In this document: positions 25,291 to 32,836 of the stretch, in pieces | Numbering within the stretch: the stretch's first letter is position 1 | How the letters are laid out: each line of letters begins with the position of its first letter | From: Candidatus Alistipes stercoravium | GTDB lineage: Bacteria; Bacteroidota; Bacteroidia; Bacteroidales; Rikenellaceae | Length of the DNA: 44,945 nt | Assembly (NCBI GenBank): GCA_019119615.1 | Contig: DWWQ01000007.1 | Location: forward strand, 1 to 44,945 | Direction of reading: 5' to 3' | Notes under the pieces: model-generated | Told to the model about the DNA's origin: nothing | Databases searched by the model: none | The model's input: only the letters and a program-made list of their open reading frames with translations | Made by a program: the position numbers and the translations under genes

Positions 25291-26310
25291 ATGAAAAACA
25301 ATCTGCTGACCGAGAAACTCGCCTACAACGGCGAGAGCCGCACGAAAACGCACATCCATCTGATCCGCTATACGGCCGAAGGTTTCGGGGAGACGCTGTG
25401 CGACGACTTTTCGACGTTCGAACCCGCGAAGGATCCCGCCGAGAAACTCTGGGTCCGGGTCCACGGACTGGAGGATGCCGCCTGCATCCAGGAGGTCTGC
25501 ACGCACTTCGGAGTCGATTTCCTGGCCGTGCAGGATATCCTCAATGTGGATCACCCGAGCAAGGTCGAGGTGTCCGACGACTACAATTTCCTGATATCGA
25601 GCATCGTCTGCCACGACCGTGTGATCCGTGTAAGGCTCATACAGGGCTGCAACTTCGTGTTGAGCTTTACCGAAGGGGAGTCGGCCTTCTACGACGGGGT
25701 GGTCGAAGCCCTGCGCAACAATGTGCTCAAGATCCGCCAGCGCACGTCGGATTACCTCTTTTCGGTGATGATCAACGAGCTGACTGCCAATTATATTTCG
25801 ATAGCCATGTCGATCGGCGACGATCTCGAGGATCTCGAATCGGAACTGATCGCCGCCGCCGACAGCCGCGACGTCAGCGTCCGTCTGCAGAACCATCGCC
25901 GCCGCTACATGGAACTCAAGCGCATCGTCCTGCCGCTCAAGGAGCAGTACAGTCGGATGCTGCGCTCCGATTCGGGGTTGATCCGCGAAGAGAACCTGCC
26001 TTTCTTCAACGATGTGAACGACCACCTGCAACATGTTTCGCAGCTTATCGACGGGTGCCGCGAGACCCTTTCTTCGCTCATGGACCTCTATACGGCGAAC
26101 AACGACCTGCGGATGAACGACATCATGAAGCGGCTGACGATCGTCTCGACGATCTTCATTCCGCTGACCTTCCTGGTCGGGGTCTGGGGCATGAACTTCC
26201 GCTACATGCCCGAACTCGAATGGCACTACGGCTATGCAATGGCCTGGGGCGTCATGCTGGTCGTGGGGCTTGCGGCCTACTTCGTCTTCCGGACCAAGCG
26301 GTGGCGTTGA
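25291..26310 (+). CDS. corA: CorA-type Mg2+/Co2+ transporter
   Basis: A 339-residue inner-membrane divalent-metal channel protein. A soluble N-terminal alpha/beta domain leads into the long stalk helix and two C-terminal membrane helices. The signature GMN motif is present at 300-302 (VGVWGMNFRYMPE), and the second helix ends with a basic tail (FRTKRWR), as usual. The acidic loop between the helices (PELEWHYGY) is in place. It lies 12 nt after the TamA-like gene, and a bidirectional terminator closes the unit at 26334-26370. Confidence 0.93.
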   Translation: MKNNLLTEKLAYNGESRTKTHIHLIRYTAEGFGETLCDDFSTFEPAKDPAEKLWVRVHGLEDAACIQEVCTHFGVDFLAVQDILNVDHPSKVEVSDDYNFLISSIVCHDRVIRVRLIQGCNFVLSFTEGESAFYDGVVEALRNNVLKIRQRTSDYLFSVMINELTANYISIAMSIGDDLEDLESELIAAADSRDVSVRLQNHRRRYMELKRIVLPLKEQYSRMLRSDSGLIREENLPFFNDVNDHLQHVSQLIDGCRETLSSLMDLYTANNDLRMNDIMKRLTIVSTIFIPLTFLVGVWGMNFRYMPELEWHYGYAMAWGVMLVVGLAAYFVFRTKRWR

Positions 26311-26333
26311 GGCGTGCGCCGCGCGGGGAGATG

Positions 26334-26370
26334 AAAAAAGCCGGAGACCTTCGAGGTCCCCGGCTTTTTT
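26334..26370. terminator. Bidirectional terminator between corA and thiD
   Basis: An A6-GCCGG arm (26334-26344) pairs with CCGGC-T6 (26360-26370); an inner GACCT/AGGTC stem and a TCG loop complete it, with one mismatch. It is followed by T runs on both strands, suiting the two convergent operons. Confidence 0.92.
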
Positions 26371-26380
26371 CGATGGGGTG

Positions 26381-27202
26381 TTACTCCCAGAAGCGGTAGA
26401 AGTGGTGCACGGGACCGTGGCCGTGGCCGATGCGGTAGGCGGCGCCTGCCGCGATCGCTCCGGCGATGTACTCCTTGGCGTGCGTCGCCGCGTCGTCGAG
26501 CCTCTCGCCGCGGGCCAGGAAGGCCGCGAGCGCCGAGGAGAGCGTGCAGCCCGTGCCGTGCGTATTCGGGGTGTCGAGCCGCTCGGAGCGGAGCCGGAGG
26601 ATGCGGTCCTCTTCGGCGTTGTAGAAGATATCGGCGAGTTCCCGGTCGTGGAGGTGCCCCGCCTTCAGGAAGACCGAGACGCGGCCGCTGCACGAGAGGG
26701 CGCGGGCCGCATCGGGGAGCTCCTCCTGTCGTTCAATGTGGCGGCCGAGCAGCAGCTCCGCCTCGGGGATGTTCGGCGTGATGATCCGTACATGGGGGAT
26801 CAGTTCGTCGCGCAGCGTGGCGACGGCCTCCTGCTGCAGAAGCGGATCGCCCGACGTGGCGACCATGACCGGGTCGAGCACCACGTTGCGGATGTCGTAT
26901 TCGGCGAGCGTCTGCCGCACGGCGCGGATCAGCTCCGAGGAGTGGAGCATGCCGATCTTGACGGCGTCCGTGCCGATGTCGTCGAGTACCGAGCGGATCT
27001 GCCCGACGACGAACTCCACCGGTACGGGGTGCACGCCTGTAACTCCTACCGTGTTCTCGTCCACGACGGCCACGATGGCCGACGTGCCGAAACAGCCGCA
27101 GGCCGAGAAGGTCTTCAGGTCGGCCTGAATGCCCGCACCGCCGCTCGGATCGCTTCCGGCGATGGTCAGGGCGCGTTTGTAGCTTTTCATTTTGCGGTTC
27201 AT
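26381..27202 (-). CDS. thiD: Hydroxymethylpyrimidine (phosphate) kinase ThiD
   Basis: 273 residues, ribokinase fold. It phosphorylates HMP and HMP-P to the pyrophosphate that ThiE couples with the thiazole. Motifs: AGSDPSGGAGIQADLKTF at the N terminus, VLDPVMVATSGDPLL, TPNIPEAELLLG, and the anion-hole and catalytic-base segment DTPNTHGTGCTLSSALAAFLARG with its Asp/Gly-rich turn. I chose the ATG at 27202 because it overlaps the tenA stop as ATGA; a start at 27190 is also possible. It is the last gene of the thiamine operon, 10 nt before the bidirectional terminator. Confidence 0.94.
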   Translation of the reverse strand: MNRKMKSYKRALTIAGSDPSGGAGIQADLKTFSACGCFGTSAIVAVVDENTVGVTGVHPVPVEFVVGQIRSVLDDIGTDAVKIGMLHSSELIRAVRQTLAEYDIRNVVLDPVMVATSGDPLLQQEAVATLRDELIPHVRIITPNIPEAELLLGRHIERQEELPDAARALSCSGRVSVFLKAGHLHDRELADIFYNAEEDRILRLRSERLDTPNTHGTGCTLSSALAAFLARGERLDDAATHAKEYIAGAIAAGAAYRIGHGHGPVHHFYRFWE

Positions 27203-27849
27203 ATTTCCCATTTTTCCAGATTCCAGGCACTCTCCCAGAACATCCACTCCATCCGGGTGCAGCGTACGAACAGATCGGTCATCCGGCGGCGGACCTCCTC
27301 CGAGGCGGCTTCGGCCAGCTCGTCGCAGATCCCGACGGCGCGGGCCGTGGCTTCGGCGAAGGAGGCATCGCCGTAGGTCTCGATCCAGCGGCGGTAGGGG
27401 TTTGCATCGCCCTGTTGGCGGGCAAGGATCTCCTCGCCGACCCGCTGGTAGACCACGAAGCAGGGAAGCACGGCCGCCGCCTCGACCTCGACGGGCGCCG
27501 TGGCCTGGCTCTCGAGCACGGAGGTGTAGAGCAGGCACGTCGGGCTGATCTCGTCGGGTGCGGGGTGCTCGCCGCCGAGGAAGGAGGCGTGCAGCGCCCG
27601 TTCGACCTCGATGCCCTCCAGCGCGAAGTGCAGGAAGGCTTCGGTGTGCTCCTTGCGCGTGAGGCGCGCGGCGATGTGCGCCAGCCGGCGGGCATATCCA
27701 TCCAGATAGAGGGCGTCCTGACGCAGGTAGTAGCGGAACCGCTCCTCGGAAAGGCTGCCCGCGGCAAGCTCCCCGACGAACGGATGTTCGATGATACGGC
27801 GGTAAACCGGCTCGGCGGCTTTCCACGCCTGATCGCTCCAGCGTGTCAT
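27199..27849 (-). CDS. tenA: TenA-type thiaminase II / aminopyrimidine aminohydrolase
   Basis: 216 residues, all-helical. TenA hydrolyses the amino group of aminomethylpyrimidine breakdown products of thiamine, returning HMP for reuse by ThiD. The likely catalytic Cys is in VLPCFVVYQ, as in the Cys-type TenA, and the late conserved Glu is in CTRMEWMFWESAW. The N-terminal HPFVGELAAGSLSEERFRYYLRQDALYL region is typical. Its start overlaps the methyltransferase stop as ATGA, and its stop overlaps thiD the same way. With thiD next to it and no thiC in the operon, it points to pyrimidine salvage. Confidence 0.92.
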   Translation of the reverse strand: MTRWSDQAWKAAEPVYRRIIEHPFVGELAAGSLSEERFRYYLRQDALYLDGYARRLAHIAARLTRKEHTEAFLHFALEGIEVERALHASFLGGEHPAPDEISPTCLLYTSVLESQATAPVEVEAAAVLPCFVVYQRVGEEILARQQGDANPYRRWIETYGDASFAEATARAVGICDELAEAASEEVRRRMTDLFVRCTRMEWMFWESAWNLEKWEI

Positions 27850-28556
27850 TGCTGCAGGGGTTTCCAGGCCGTAACGGCAACGTAGTCGCCCTTGTCGAAT
27901 CCTTCGCAGGGCTGCTCCTCCGCGCGGTCGGAATAGAGCGGATGGCCCGTGAGCGTCTGGGCGAACTCCAGATCGCGGAAGCCCGCCGCTTCGAGCAGCG
28001 AGACCTTCTCGGCCGTCGTGCGCCAGGCGGCTACATCGACGAACTCGATCGGGTAGGGGTTGGGCGGATAGCACCCTTCGAGCAGCGGGTGGTCCCATGT
28101 CCCGAGGGCCTTGGCCAGGTTGTAGAGGATGCCGTAGGAGCTCTCCTTCGGTACGTCGATCAGGATGATGCGCCCGCCGGCCGGCAGCGCGTCGTAGGCC
28201 TTGCGGACCACGCCCGCCAGATCGCCGATATAGCTCGGCGTGCCGTTGAAGAGCAGCGTGTCGTAGCGTTCGTGTCCGAAGTCGGCCTCCTCGGCCGTGG
28301 CGATCGTAACGTGCATGCCCCGCTTGCGGGCGATTTCGGCCATGCCCGTCGAGGGTTCGATGCCCTCGGTGATGTCAATGCCGTACTCCTTGCGGAGAAT
28401 CGTCTCGAAGAGGCCGCTGCCGCATCCTACGGAGAGTATCCGTCCGGCATCCTTCAGGGTCGAAGCGACCAGATTGACCTCCGAATAGAGGACGTTGCGG
28501 TTCTCCAGGAACCAGGCATCGTAGGCCGATGCATATTCGTCGAATCCTTTTCCCAT
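27846..28556 (-). CDS. Class I SAM-dependent methyltransferase of unknown substrate in the thiamine operon
   Basis: 236 residues with a Rossmann-like SAM-binding core. Motif I is ILSVGCGSGLFE (40-51), an acidic residue ends the next strand (EGIEPSTGMAEIA), and later motifs are FNGTPSYIGD and GGRIILIDVP. The C-terminal third (about 160-236) is variable and probably holds the substrate site. It looks like a small-molecule methyltransferase of the ubiquinone/menaquinone type, but nothing assigns a substrate. It starts 30 nt after thiF and overlaps tenA as ATGA, so it is fully inside the operon. No methyltransferase step is known in ordinary thiamine synthesis. Confidence 0.85.
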   Translation of the reverse strand: MGKGFDEYASAYDAWFLENRNVLYSEVNLVASTLKDAGRILSVGCGSGLFETILRKEYGIDITEGIEPSTGMAEIARKRGMHVTIATAEEADFGHERYDTLLFNGTPSYIGDLAGVVRKAYDALPAGGRIILIDVPKESSYGILYNLAKALGTWDHPLLEGCYPPNPYPIEFVDVAAWRTTAEKVSLLEAAGFRDLEFAQTLTGHPLYSDRAEEQPCEGFDKGDYVAVTAWKPLQQ

Positions 28557-28586
28557 ATGGTTGCAGATGTTGTGTTTTCGTGTTGT

Positions 28587-29288
28587 TTAAAAATCCATGA
28601 GTTCCGTGTGCATCGTCTTCAGGTCGATCGTGAAGAGCCGCCCGTCGAGCACCTCGCCGAATCGGGCAAGTATCTTGAGCGCCTCCGAGGCCTCAAGGGC
28701 CCCGACAACCGCCGGAACCGACCCCACGACACCCTGTGCCGCCTGTTCCCGGGCGCAGAGCGCCTCGCGGTCGGGGTAGAGCTCCGTGTAGCGTTTCGCG
28801 CGGCGGTGGTTGAAGACGGTAACCATCCCGCCGAAAGCGCCGATCGCTCCGTGGATCCACGGCTTGCCGCACGCCGCGCAGACGTCATCGAGCAGATAGC
28901 GCGTCGGGAAGTTGTCGCAGCAGTCGATCACCAGATCGTAGCCGGCGATGATCCGTCGGGCGTTCTCCGGGGTGATCCCCTCGGCGTGGAGATCGAAATG
29001 CGTATGCGACGAGAGGGCCGCGAGCCGCTCGCGGGCCGCCTCGCACTTCGGCAGTCCGATCTGCCGCTCGGTGTAGAGCGTCTGCCGCTGGAGATTGCTT
29101 TCGCTGACCGTGTCGGGGTCGGCCAGACCAAGGCGTCCGACACCCGCAGCGGCCAGGGCGGGCGCTACGGCCGAGCCGAGCCCTCCGAGTCCGACGAGGA
29201 GCACGGCGCTGCGCAGCAGCCGCTGCTGTCCCTCGGCGCCGATCTCCGGAAGGAGTATCTGCCGGGCGTAGCGTGCTTCGGGATTCAT
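28587..29288 (-). CDS. thiF: ThiF/MoeB/HesA-type adenylyltransferase lacking the zinc cysteines
   Basis: 233 residues, E1-like. It should adenylate the C-terminal Gly-Gly of ThiS before sulfur loading. The ATP-binding LVGLGGLGSAVAPALAAAGVG and the Arg of SNLQRQTLYTERQIG are present, as is the Asp of VIDCCDNFPTRY. In E. coli ThiF two CxxC pairs bind zinc (CYRC and CPVC); here the first reads YTELYP and the second is absent because the protein ends early. The LCAREQAAQGVVG segment with its Cys is kept. So it may be a zinc-free variant. It overlaps thiH as ATGA. The long upstream extension of the frame lies in thiH and is not real. Confidence 0.9.
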   Translation of the reverse strand: MNPEARYARQILLPEIGAEGQQRLLRSAVLLVGLGGLGSAVAPALAAAGVGRLGLADPDTVSESNLQRQTLYTERQIGLPKCEAARERLAALSSHTHFDLHAEGITPENARRIIAGYDLVIDCCDNFPTRYLLDDVCAACGKPWIHGAIGAFGGMVTVFNHRRAKRYTELYPDREALCAREQAAQGVVGSVPAVVGALEASEALKILARFGEVLDGRLFTIDLKTMHTELMDF

Positions 29289-30397
29289 CGGTCGAAGATT
29301 TTGTCCCAGTCCTTCCAGACCACCTCGTAGCCTTCGCGGCGGATGTCGGCCTCGACTTCGGCGGGAGTGCGCTCGTCGCTCACGGCGAACTGCTCGAGCG
29401 ACTGCGGATAGGTGCGGTAGCCGCCCGGGTCGGTCTTCGAACCGGCGCTCACCGACGTGGCGCCCAGCGTGGCGATGTGGTTGCGGAAGCGGGCGTTCTC
29501 GCGCGTCGAGAAGGAGATATCGACGTCGTGGTCGAAGATGCGGAAGGCGAAGGTCAGCTGGGCCAGTTCGCGGTCGCTCATCACCACGTTGGGCTGGAAG
29601 TGCCCCTCCGAAGGACGCATGCGCGGGAAATTGACGCTGTAACGCGTCTTCCAGTAGTGTTTGCGCAGGTACTGCAGATGAAGGGCCATCATCGTAACGT
29701 CGGTGCGCCACTCCTCGAGGCCGATCAGCACGCCCATGCCGATCTTGTGGACCCCGGCCTGTCCCATGCGGTCGAAGCCGTTCACGCGCCACTCGAACTT
29801 CGACTTCATGCCTGCCGGGTGGTAGATGTTGTAGTTCTTGCGGTTATAGGTCTCCTGGAAGCAGACCACACCGTTCAGTCCCGCGTGGGTGAGGCGTTCG
29901 TAATCCTCGGCTGCGAGGGGCATCACCTCGATCGTCAGGTTGTTGAAATACGGTCGGCAGATGTGCAGCGCCTGTTCGATATAATCGACGCCCGCGGCCC
30001 GCGGATTCTCACCCGTTACGAGCAGCAGGTTTTCGAAGGGCCCCATTTCACGGATTGCGCGGCACTCCTGTTCGATCTGCTCGGGCGTAAGGATGACGCG
30101 CGGGATGGCGTTGTGGCGGTTGAATCCGCAGTAGACGCACGAATTGGTGCACGAGTTGGTGATGTACATCGGTATGTACATCGAGACGGTCTTGCCGAAG
30201 CGCTCCTGCGTGTAGCGGCGGCTCAACTGCGCCATCGGCTCCAGGTAGGGGGCAGCGGCGGGGGAGACGAGCGCCATGAAGTCGTCGAGCGTGAGATGCT
30301 CACGGCCGAGCGCCCGCTCGACGTCGGCGCCCGTCTTCGAGAGGATCCTTTGCGTGGTCTCCTCCCAGTCGTATCTGGCCAGTTCCTCGGAAAACAT
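29285..30397 (-). CDS. thiH: 2-iminoacetate synthase ThiH (radical SAM)
   Basis: 370 residues. ThiH cleaves tyrosine with a 5'-deoxyadenosyl radical to give dehydroglycine for ThiG, the anaerobic route to the thiazole. The radical SAM motif CTNSCVYC gives the cluster ligands C83, C87 and C90. The family segments VTGENPRAAGVDYI, GVVCFQETYNRKNY, VNFPRMRPSEG and SAGSKTDPGGY are intact, and the length is typical. Choosing ThiH over the oxygen-dependent ThiO fits an anaerobe. It starts 12 nt after thiG and its stop overlaps thiF as ATGA. Confidence 0.96.
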   Translation of the reverse strand: MFSEELARYDWEETTQRILSKTGADVERALGREHLTLDDFMALVSPAAAPYLEPMAQLSRRYTQERFGKTVSMYIPMYITNSCTNSCVYCGFNRHNAIPRVILTPEQIEQECRAIREMGPFENLLLVTGENPRAAGVDYIEQALHICRPYFNNLTIEVMPLAAEDYERLTHAGLNGVVCFQETYNRKNYNIYHPAGMKSKFEWRVNGFDRMGQAGVHKIGMGVLIGLEEWRTDVTMMALHLQYLRKHYWKTRYSVNFPRMRPSEGHFQPNVVMSDRELAQLTFAFRIFDHDVDISFSTRENARFRNHIATLGATSVSAGSKTDPGGYRTYPQSLEQFAVSDERTPAEVEADIRREGYEVVWKDWDKIFDR

Positions 30398-30409
30398 AGC
30401 TTCTCCTGT

Positions 30410-31177
30410 TTAGTCGAGGAACGAGGTCAGCGGGCTGCTCGCCTCGGCGCAGCGCGCCTGGGCTCCGAGCCCCGATTCATAGGCTTCGCGTCCCGCCTCG
30501 ACGGCGCGGGCGAAGGCCCGGGCCATGCGCTCGGGGTCGCCCGCCACGGCAATGGCCGTATTGACCAGCACGGCGTCGGCACCCAGCTCCATGGCGGCTG
30601 CGGCGTGCGACGGGGCGCCCAGCCCGGCATCGACGATGACGGGGACGTTGCTCTGCTCGATGATGATCTCGAGCATCTCGCGCGTTACGAGACCCTTGTT
30701 CGTGCCGATCGGCGCCGCAAGGGGCATGACCGTGGCGGCACCGGCCTCCTCGAGGCGTTTGCACAGCACGGGGTCGGCCTGGATGTAGGGCAGCACGACG
30801 AAGCCCATCTTCGCCAGCTGCTCCGTGGCGCGCAGCGTCTCGACCGGATCGGGCAACAGGTATTTGGGGTCGGGGTGGATCTCCAGCTTGATGAAGTTCG
30901 TGCCGAAGGCCTCGCGGGCGAGCTGCGCCGCAAGGATGGCCTCTTCGGCGTCGCGGACGCCCGAAGTGTTGGGCAGCAGCTGGATCTCCGGGCGGCGGAC
31001 ATGTGCGAGCATGTCGTCCTCGGGATTGTTCATGTCGATGCGTTTCATCGCCAGGGTAACCATCTCGGTTCCCGAGGCTGCAATGGCACGGGCCATGGCG
31101 TCGTTCGAGCTGAATTTGCCCGTCCCGACGAAAAGGCGCGAACGGAAGGTCCGTCCGCCGATGATCAAATCGTTCAT
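30410..31177 (-). CDS. thiG: Thiazole synthase ThiG
   Basis: 255 residues, TIM barrel. It forms the thiazole phosphate from deoxyxylulose phosphate, dehydroglycine and ThiS thiocarboxylate. The Schiff-base Lys is K97 in [16 protein letters not shown]; phosphate-binding Gly-rich turns are in [12 protein letters not shown] and [31 protein letters not shown]. The N-terminal [16 protein letters not shown] is standard. Start overlaps the thiE stop as ATGA. It needs ThiS and ThiH, both in this operon. Confidence 0.97.
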   Translation of the reverse strand: MNDLIIGGRTFRSRLFVGTGKFSSNDAMARAIAASGTEMVTLAMKRIDMNNPEDDMLAHVRRPEIQLLPNTSGVRDAEEAILAAQLAREAFGTNFIKLEIHPDPKYLLPDPVETLRATEQLAKMGFVVLPYIQADPVLCKRLEEAGAATVMPLAAPIGTNKGLVTREMLEIIIEQSNVPVIVDAGLGAPSHAAAAMELGADAVLVNTAIAVAGDPERMARAFARAVEAGREAYESGLGAQARCAEASSPLTSFLD

Positions 31178-31800
31178 GGTTTGTATTTTTTGATGATATT
31201 CGCAATTTTCTCCGTTTCCGCGGCGGGATCCTCCGCGCCGAGCAGCGCCCCCGAAAGGGCGATGCCCGCAATGCCGGTGGCCATCAGCGCATCGATATCC
31301 GCGGCCGTAATGCCTCCGATGGCCACCACGGGCAGACGGAGGCTCCGCTCGGCGCAGCGGGCGAGGATCTCCCGGTAGCCTTCCATTCCGAGAATGGGGC
31401 TCAACTTCTCCTTCGTGCGCGTGAAGCGGAAGGGGCCCAGCCCGATGTAGTCGGCACCCTGGGCCGCGGCACGCTCGATATCCTCGAACGTGTTGGCCGT
31501 GGCGCCGATGATCTTTCCGGGGCCCAACAGCGCGCGGGCCTCGCGCGGCGGCATGTCGTTCTTGCCGAGGTGCACGCCGTCGGCACCGAGCCGGTGGACC
31601 AGCTCCACGCGGTCATCGAGCAGGAAGGTGGCGCCGCAGGCGCGGCACAGCCGTCCCACCTCGGCGCCCGTGCGGAGAAACTCCTCCTCCGAAGCCTCCT
31701 TCATGCGGAGCTGCACCCAGCGGCAGCCCCCTTCGAGTACGGCGCGCGTACCGGAGATTTCGTCGAACCGGCCGTTGCGGTGTGTGATGAACTGAAGCAT
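31174..31800 (-). CDS. thiE: Thiamine-phosphate synthase ThiE
   Basis: 208 residues, TIM barrel that joins HMP pyrophosphate and thiazole phosphate. The full ThiE set is present: [32 protein letters not shown] (Mg-binding Asp), [32 protein letters not shown] (pyrophosphate site), and VVAIGGIT. This distinguishes it from the neighbouring TenI-like paralogue. It lies 4 nt after that gene and overlaps thiG as ATGA. Confidence 0.96.
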   Translation of the reverse strand: MLQFITHRNGRFDEISGTRAVLEGGCRWVQLRMKEASEEEFLRTGAEVGRLCRACGATFLLDDRVELVHRLGADGVHLGKNDMPPREARALLGPGKIIGATANTFEDIERAAAQGADYIGLGPFRFTRTKEKLSPILGMEGYREILARCAERSLRLPVVAIGGITAADIDALMATGIAGIALSGALLGAEDPAAETEKIANIIKKYKP

Positions 31801-31804
31801 GCGT

Positions 31805-32404
31805 TTACTCTTCGTTACGGTATTTGCGGATCGCCCCGAGCGTCGCGGAAAGCGTCCCGGCGTCGGCGGCCTGCCAGATGCACCCCATCAGGGCGGCCCC
31901 GCCGAATCCGTATGCCCGGATGCGGGGCAGGTATTCGGGCCTTACGCCGCCGAGCGCCAGCACGCGGTCGTTCACGATGCCGCGAGCCGCGGCCTCCAGC
32001 AGCGATTCGGCCGTGAAGCGGGCCGTGTAGCCGACCTTGGAGATGCTGTCGAAAATCGGGCTCAAGAAAAGGTAGTCGTCCGCCGCGTGCTCCTCCAGCT
32101 CCTCCAGACTGTGGCACGAACGGCTTACAAGGCCCCGGAATCCCTGCGGCGGTTCCGGATGGCGTGCATTGAGATGCACGCCGCCTGCGCCGTATTCCGC
32201 GGCAAGGCCGAGGCAGTCCTGCAGCGTGATGCGCGGCAAGACGGCCGGATCGAGGCGGTCGAGCAGCCGCCGCATCGCCGCCTCCGGAGCGAAGGGCTTG
32301 CGCAGATGTACGCGGTCGATGCCCCCGTCGAGCAGCTCGCGGATCGTCTCCGCCTCGCCGGCTCTGAAGCCGGGTTGTGTAATGACGACCAGGCGCATGG
32401 TCAT
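31805..32404 (-). CDS. ThiE/TenI-family protein, probable thiazole tautomerase
   Basis: 199 residues, related to ThiE but missing its Mg-binding Asp pair: the place reads ITLQDCLGLAAEYGAGGVHL instead of a DDR-type sequence, and the TTK pyrophosphate loop is replaced by SPIFDSISKVGY. These losses are typical of TenI, which in Bacillus isomerises the thiazole tautomer made by ThiG and speeds its use by ThiE. Conserved Gly-rich phosphate loops (VLALGGVRPE, FGGAALMGCIW) remain. I chose ATG 32404 because it overlaps the thiS stop as ATGA; ATG 32398 two codons later is equally possible. Confidence 0.82.
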   Translation of the reverse strand: MTMRLVVITQPGFRAGEAETIRELLDGGIDRVHLRKPFAPEAAMRRLLDRLDPAVLPRITLQDCLGLAAEYGAGGVHLNARHPEPPQGFRGLVSRSCHSLEELEEHAADDYLFLSPIFDSISKVGYTARFTAESLLEAAARGIVNDRVLALGGVRPEYLPRIRAYGFGGAALMGCIWQAADAGTLSATLGAIRKYRNEE

Positions 32405-32601
32405 CCGCCGCAGACGGCGCGTATGATCGTGATCCGGTCCTCCTCGTGAAGCGGGGTGGTGGCCCATTCGCTGCGGGGTACGACGCGGTTGTTCACGGCG
32501 ACGGCGACCCCTTCGGCGGGTACCGACATGCGCTGCAACAGCCCGGCGAGCGTCTCCCCGGCATCGGCCTCGACGGCCTGGCGATTGACTGACAGTTTCA
32601 T
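32401..32601 (-). CDS. thiS: Sulfur carrier protein ThiS
   Basis: 66 residues, ubiquitin-like fold, ending in the required Gly-Gly (AVCGG) that becomes a thiocarboxylate. Start MKLSVNRQAVEADAGETLAGLL and the middle segment GVAVAVNNRVVPRSEW are typical. The frame continues 21 codons upstream, but that part lies in the riboswitch leader, so the start is 32601. First gene of the operon. Confidence 0.95.
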   Translation of the reverse strand: MKLSVNRQAVEADAGETLAGLLQRMSVPAEGVAVAVNNRVVPRSEWATTPLHEEDRITIIRAVCGG

Positions 32602-32608
32602 GGCATTT

Positions 32609-32653
32609 CCGTAATTGCGGGAGGTGCGATCCGCGCTGCGGTCGGCATTACGG
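32609..32653 (-). promoter_or_regulatory. Possible expression-platform hairpin between the TPP aptamer and thiS
   Basis: On the minus strand a 7-nt arm (32653-32647) is fully complementary to another (32615-32609) that lies just 7 nt before the thiS ATG. The enclosed stretch is GC-rich. No U tract follows, so a translational rather than a transcriptional switch is more likely. Confidence 0.45.
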
Positions 32654-32660
32654 TCTATGA

Positions 32661-32747
32661 ACAAGTCCTTTCGGCGGTACGGACCGCATCAAGTTCATAG
32701 GGTATGATCTCAGCCTTTGCGCCGCGGCGGCAAGGCACCCCTCTTGT
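32661..32747 (-). ncRNA. TPP riboswitch (THI element)
   Basis: Read on the minus strand, the leader has all core elements of the TPP aptamer: the ACAAG/CTTGT closing stem (32747-32743 with 32665-32661), GGGGTGCC, the CTGAGA box (32713-32708) with ACCC (32703-32700), and GAACTTGAT (32696-32688) before the final arm. It lies 59 nt before thiS, so TPP would lower expression of the thiamine operon. Confidence 0.95.
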
Positions 32748-32757
32748 ATTCCGAGGA

Positions 32758-32765
32758 CAAATGTA
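32758..32765 (-). promoter_or_regulatory. -7 box of the thiamine operon
   Basis: On the minus strand TACATTTG lies 10 nt before the first aptamer stem. The -33 region falls inside the terminator of the efflux operon and is a poor match. Confidence 0.55.
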
Positions 32766-32768
32766 ATG

Positions 32769-32793
32769 AAAAAAACGATCGGAGGTGCTCCCG
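32769..32793 (-). terminator. Terminator of the efflux operon
   Basis: On the minus strand CGGGAG pairs with CTCCG (32793-32788 with 32784-32780, one bulge, 3-nt loop) and is followed after ATCG by a run of seven T. It ends only 4 nt before the thiamine -7 box. Confidence 0.6.
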
Positions 32794-32836
32794 GCCGTAA
32801 GTTTCTTTGCCGAAGCGGAGAAAATCCCTGTGCGAA

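Noticed and set aside
20427..26226. Two long minus-strand frames (about 850 and 800 residues) opposite tamB, the TamA-like gene and corA
   Set aside because: They cross the boundaries of well-recognised genes and show no family pattern; they are codon shadows.
28556..28587. The bacimethrin pathway as an explanation for the methyltransferase
   Set aside because: The thymidylate-synthase-like and glycosyl-hydrolysis genes of that pathway are not present in the operon, so it is mentioned only as chemical precedent.
29273..31378. A 701-residue plus-strand frame opposite thiH, thiG and thiE
   Set aside because: All three minus-strand genes carry intact catalytic motifs; the antisense frame has none.
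32602..32664. N-terminal extension of ThiS
   Set aside because: It would be translated from the riboswitch leader and lies outside the ubiquitin-like fold.
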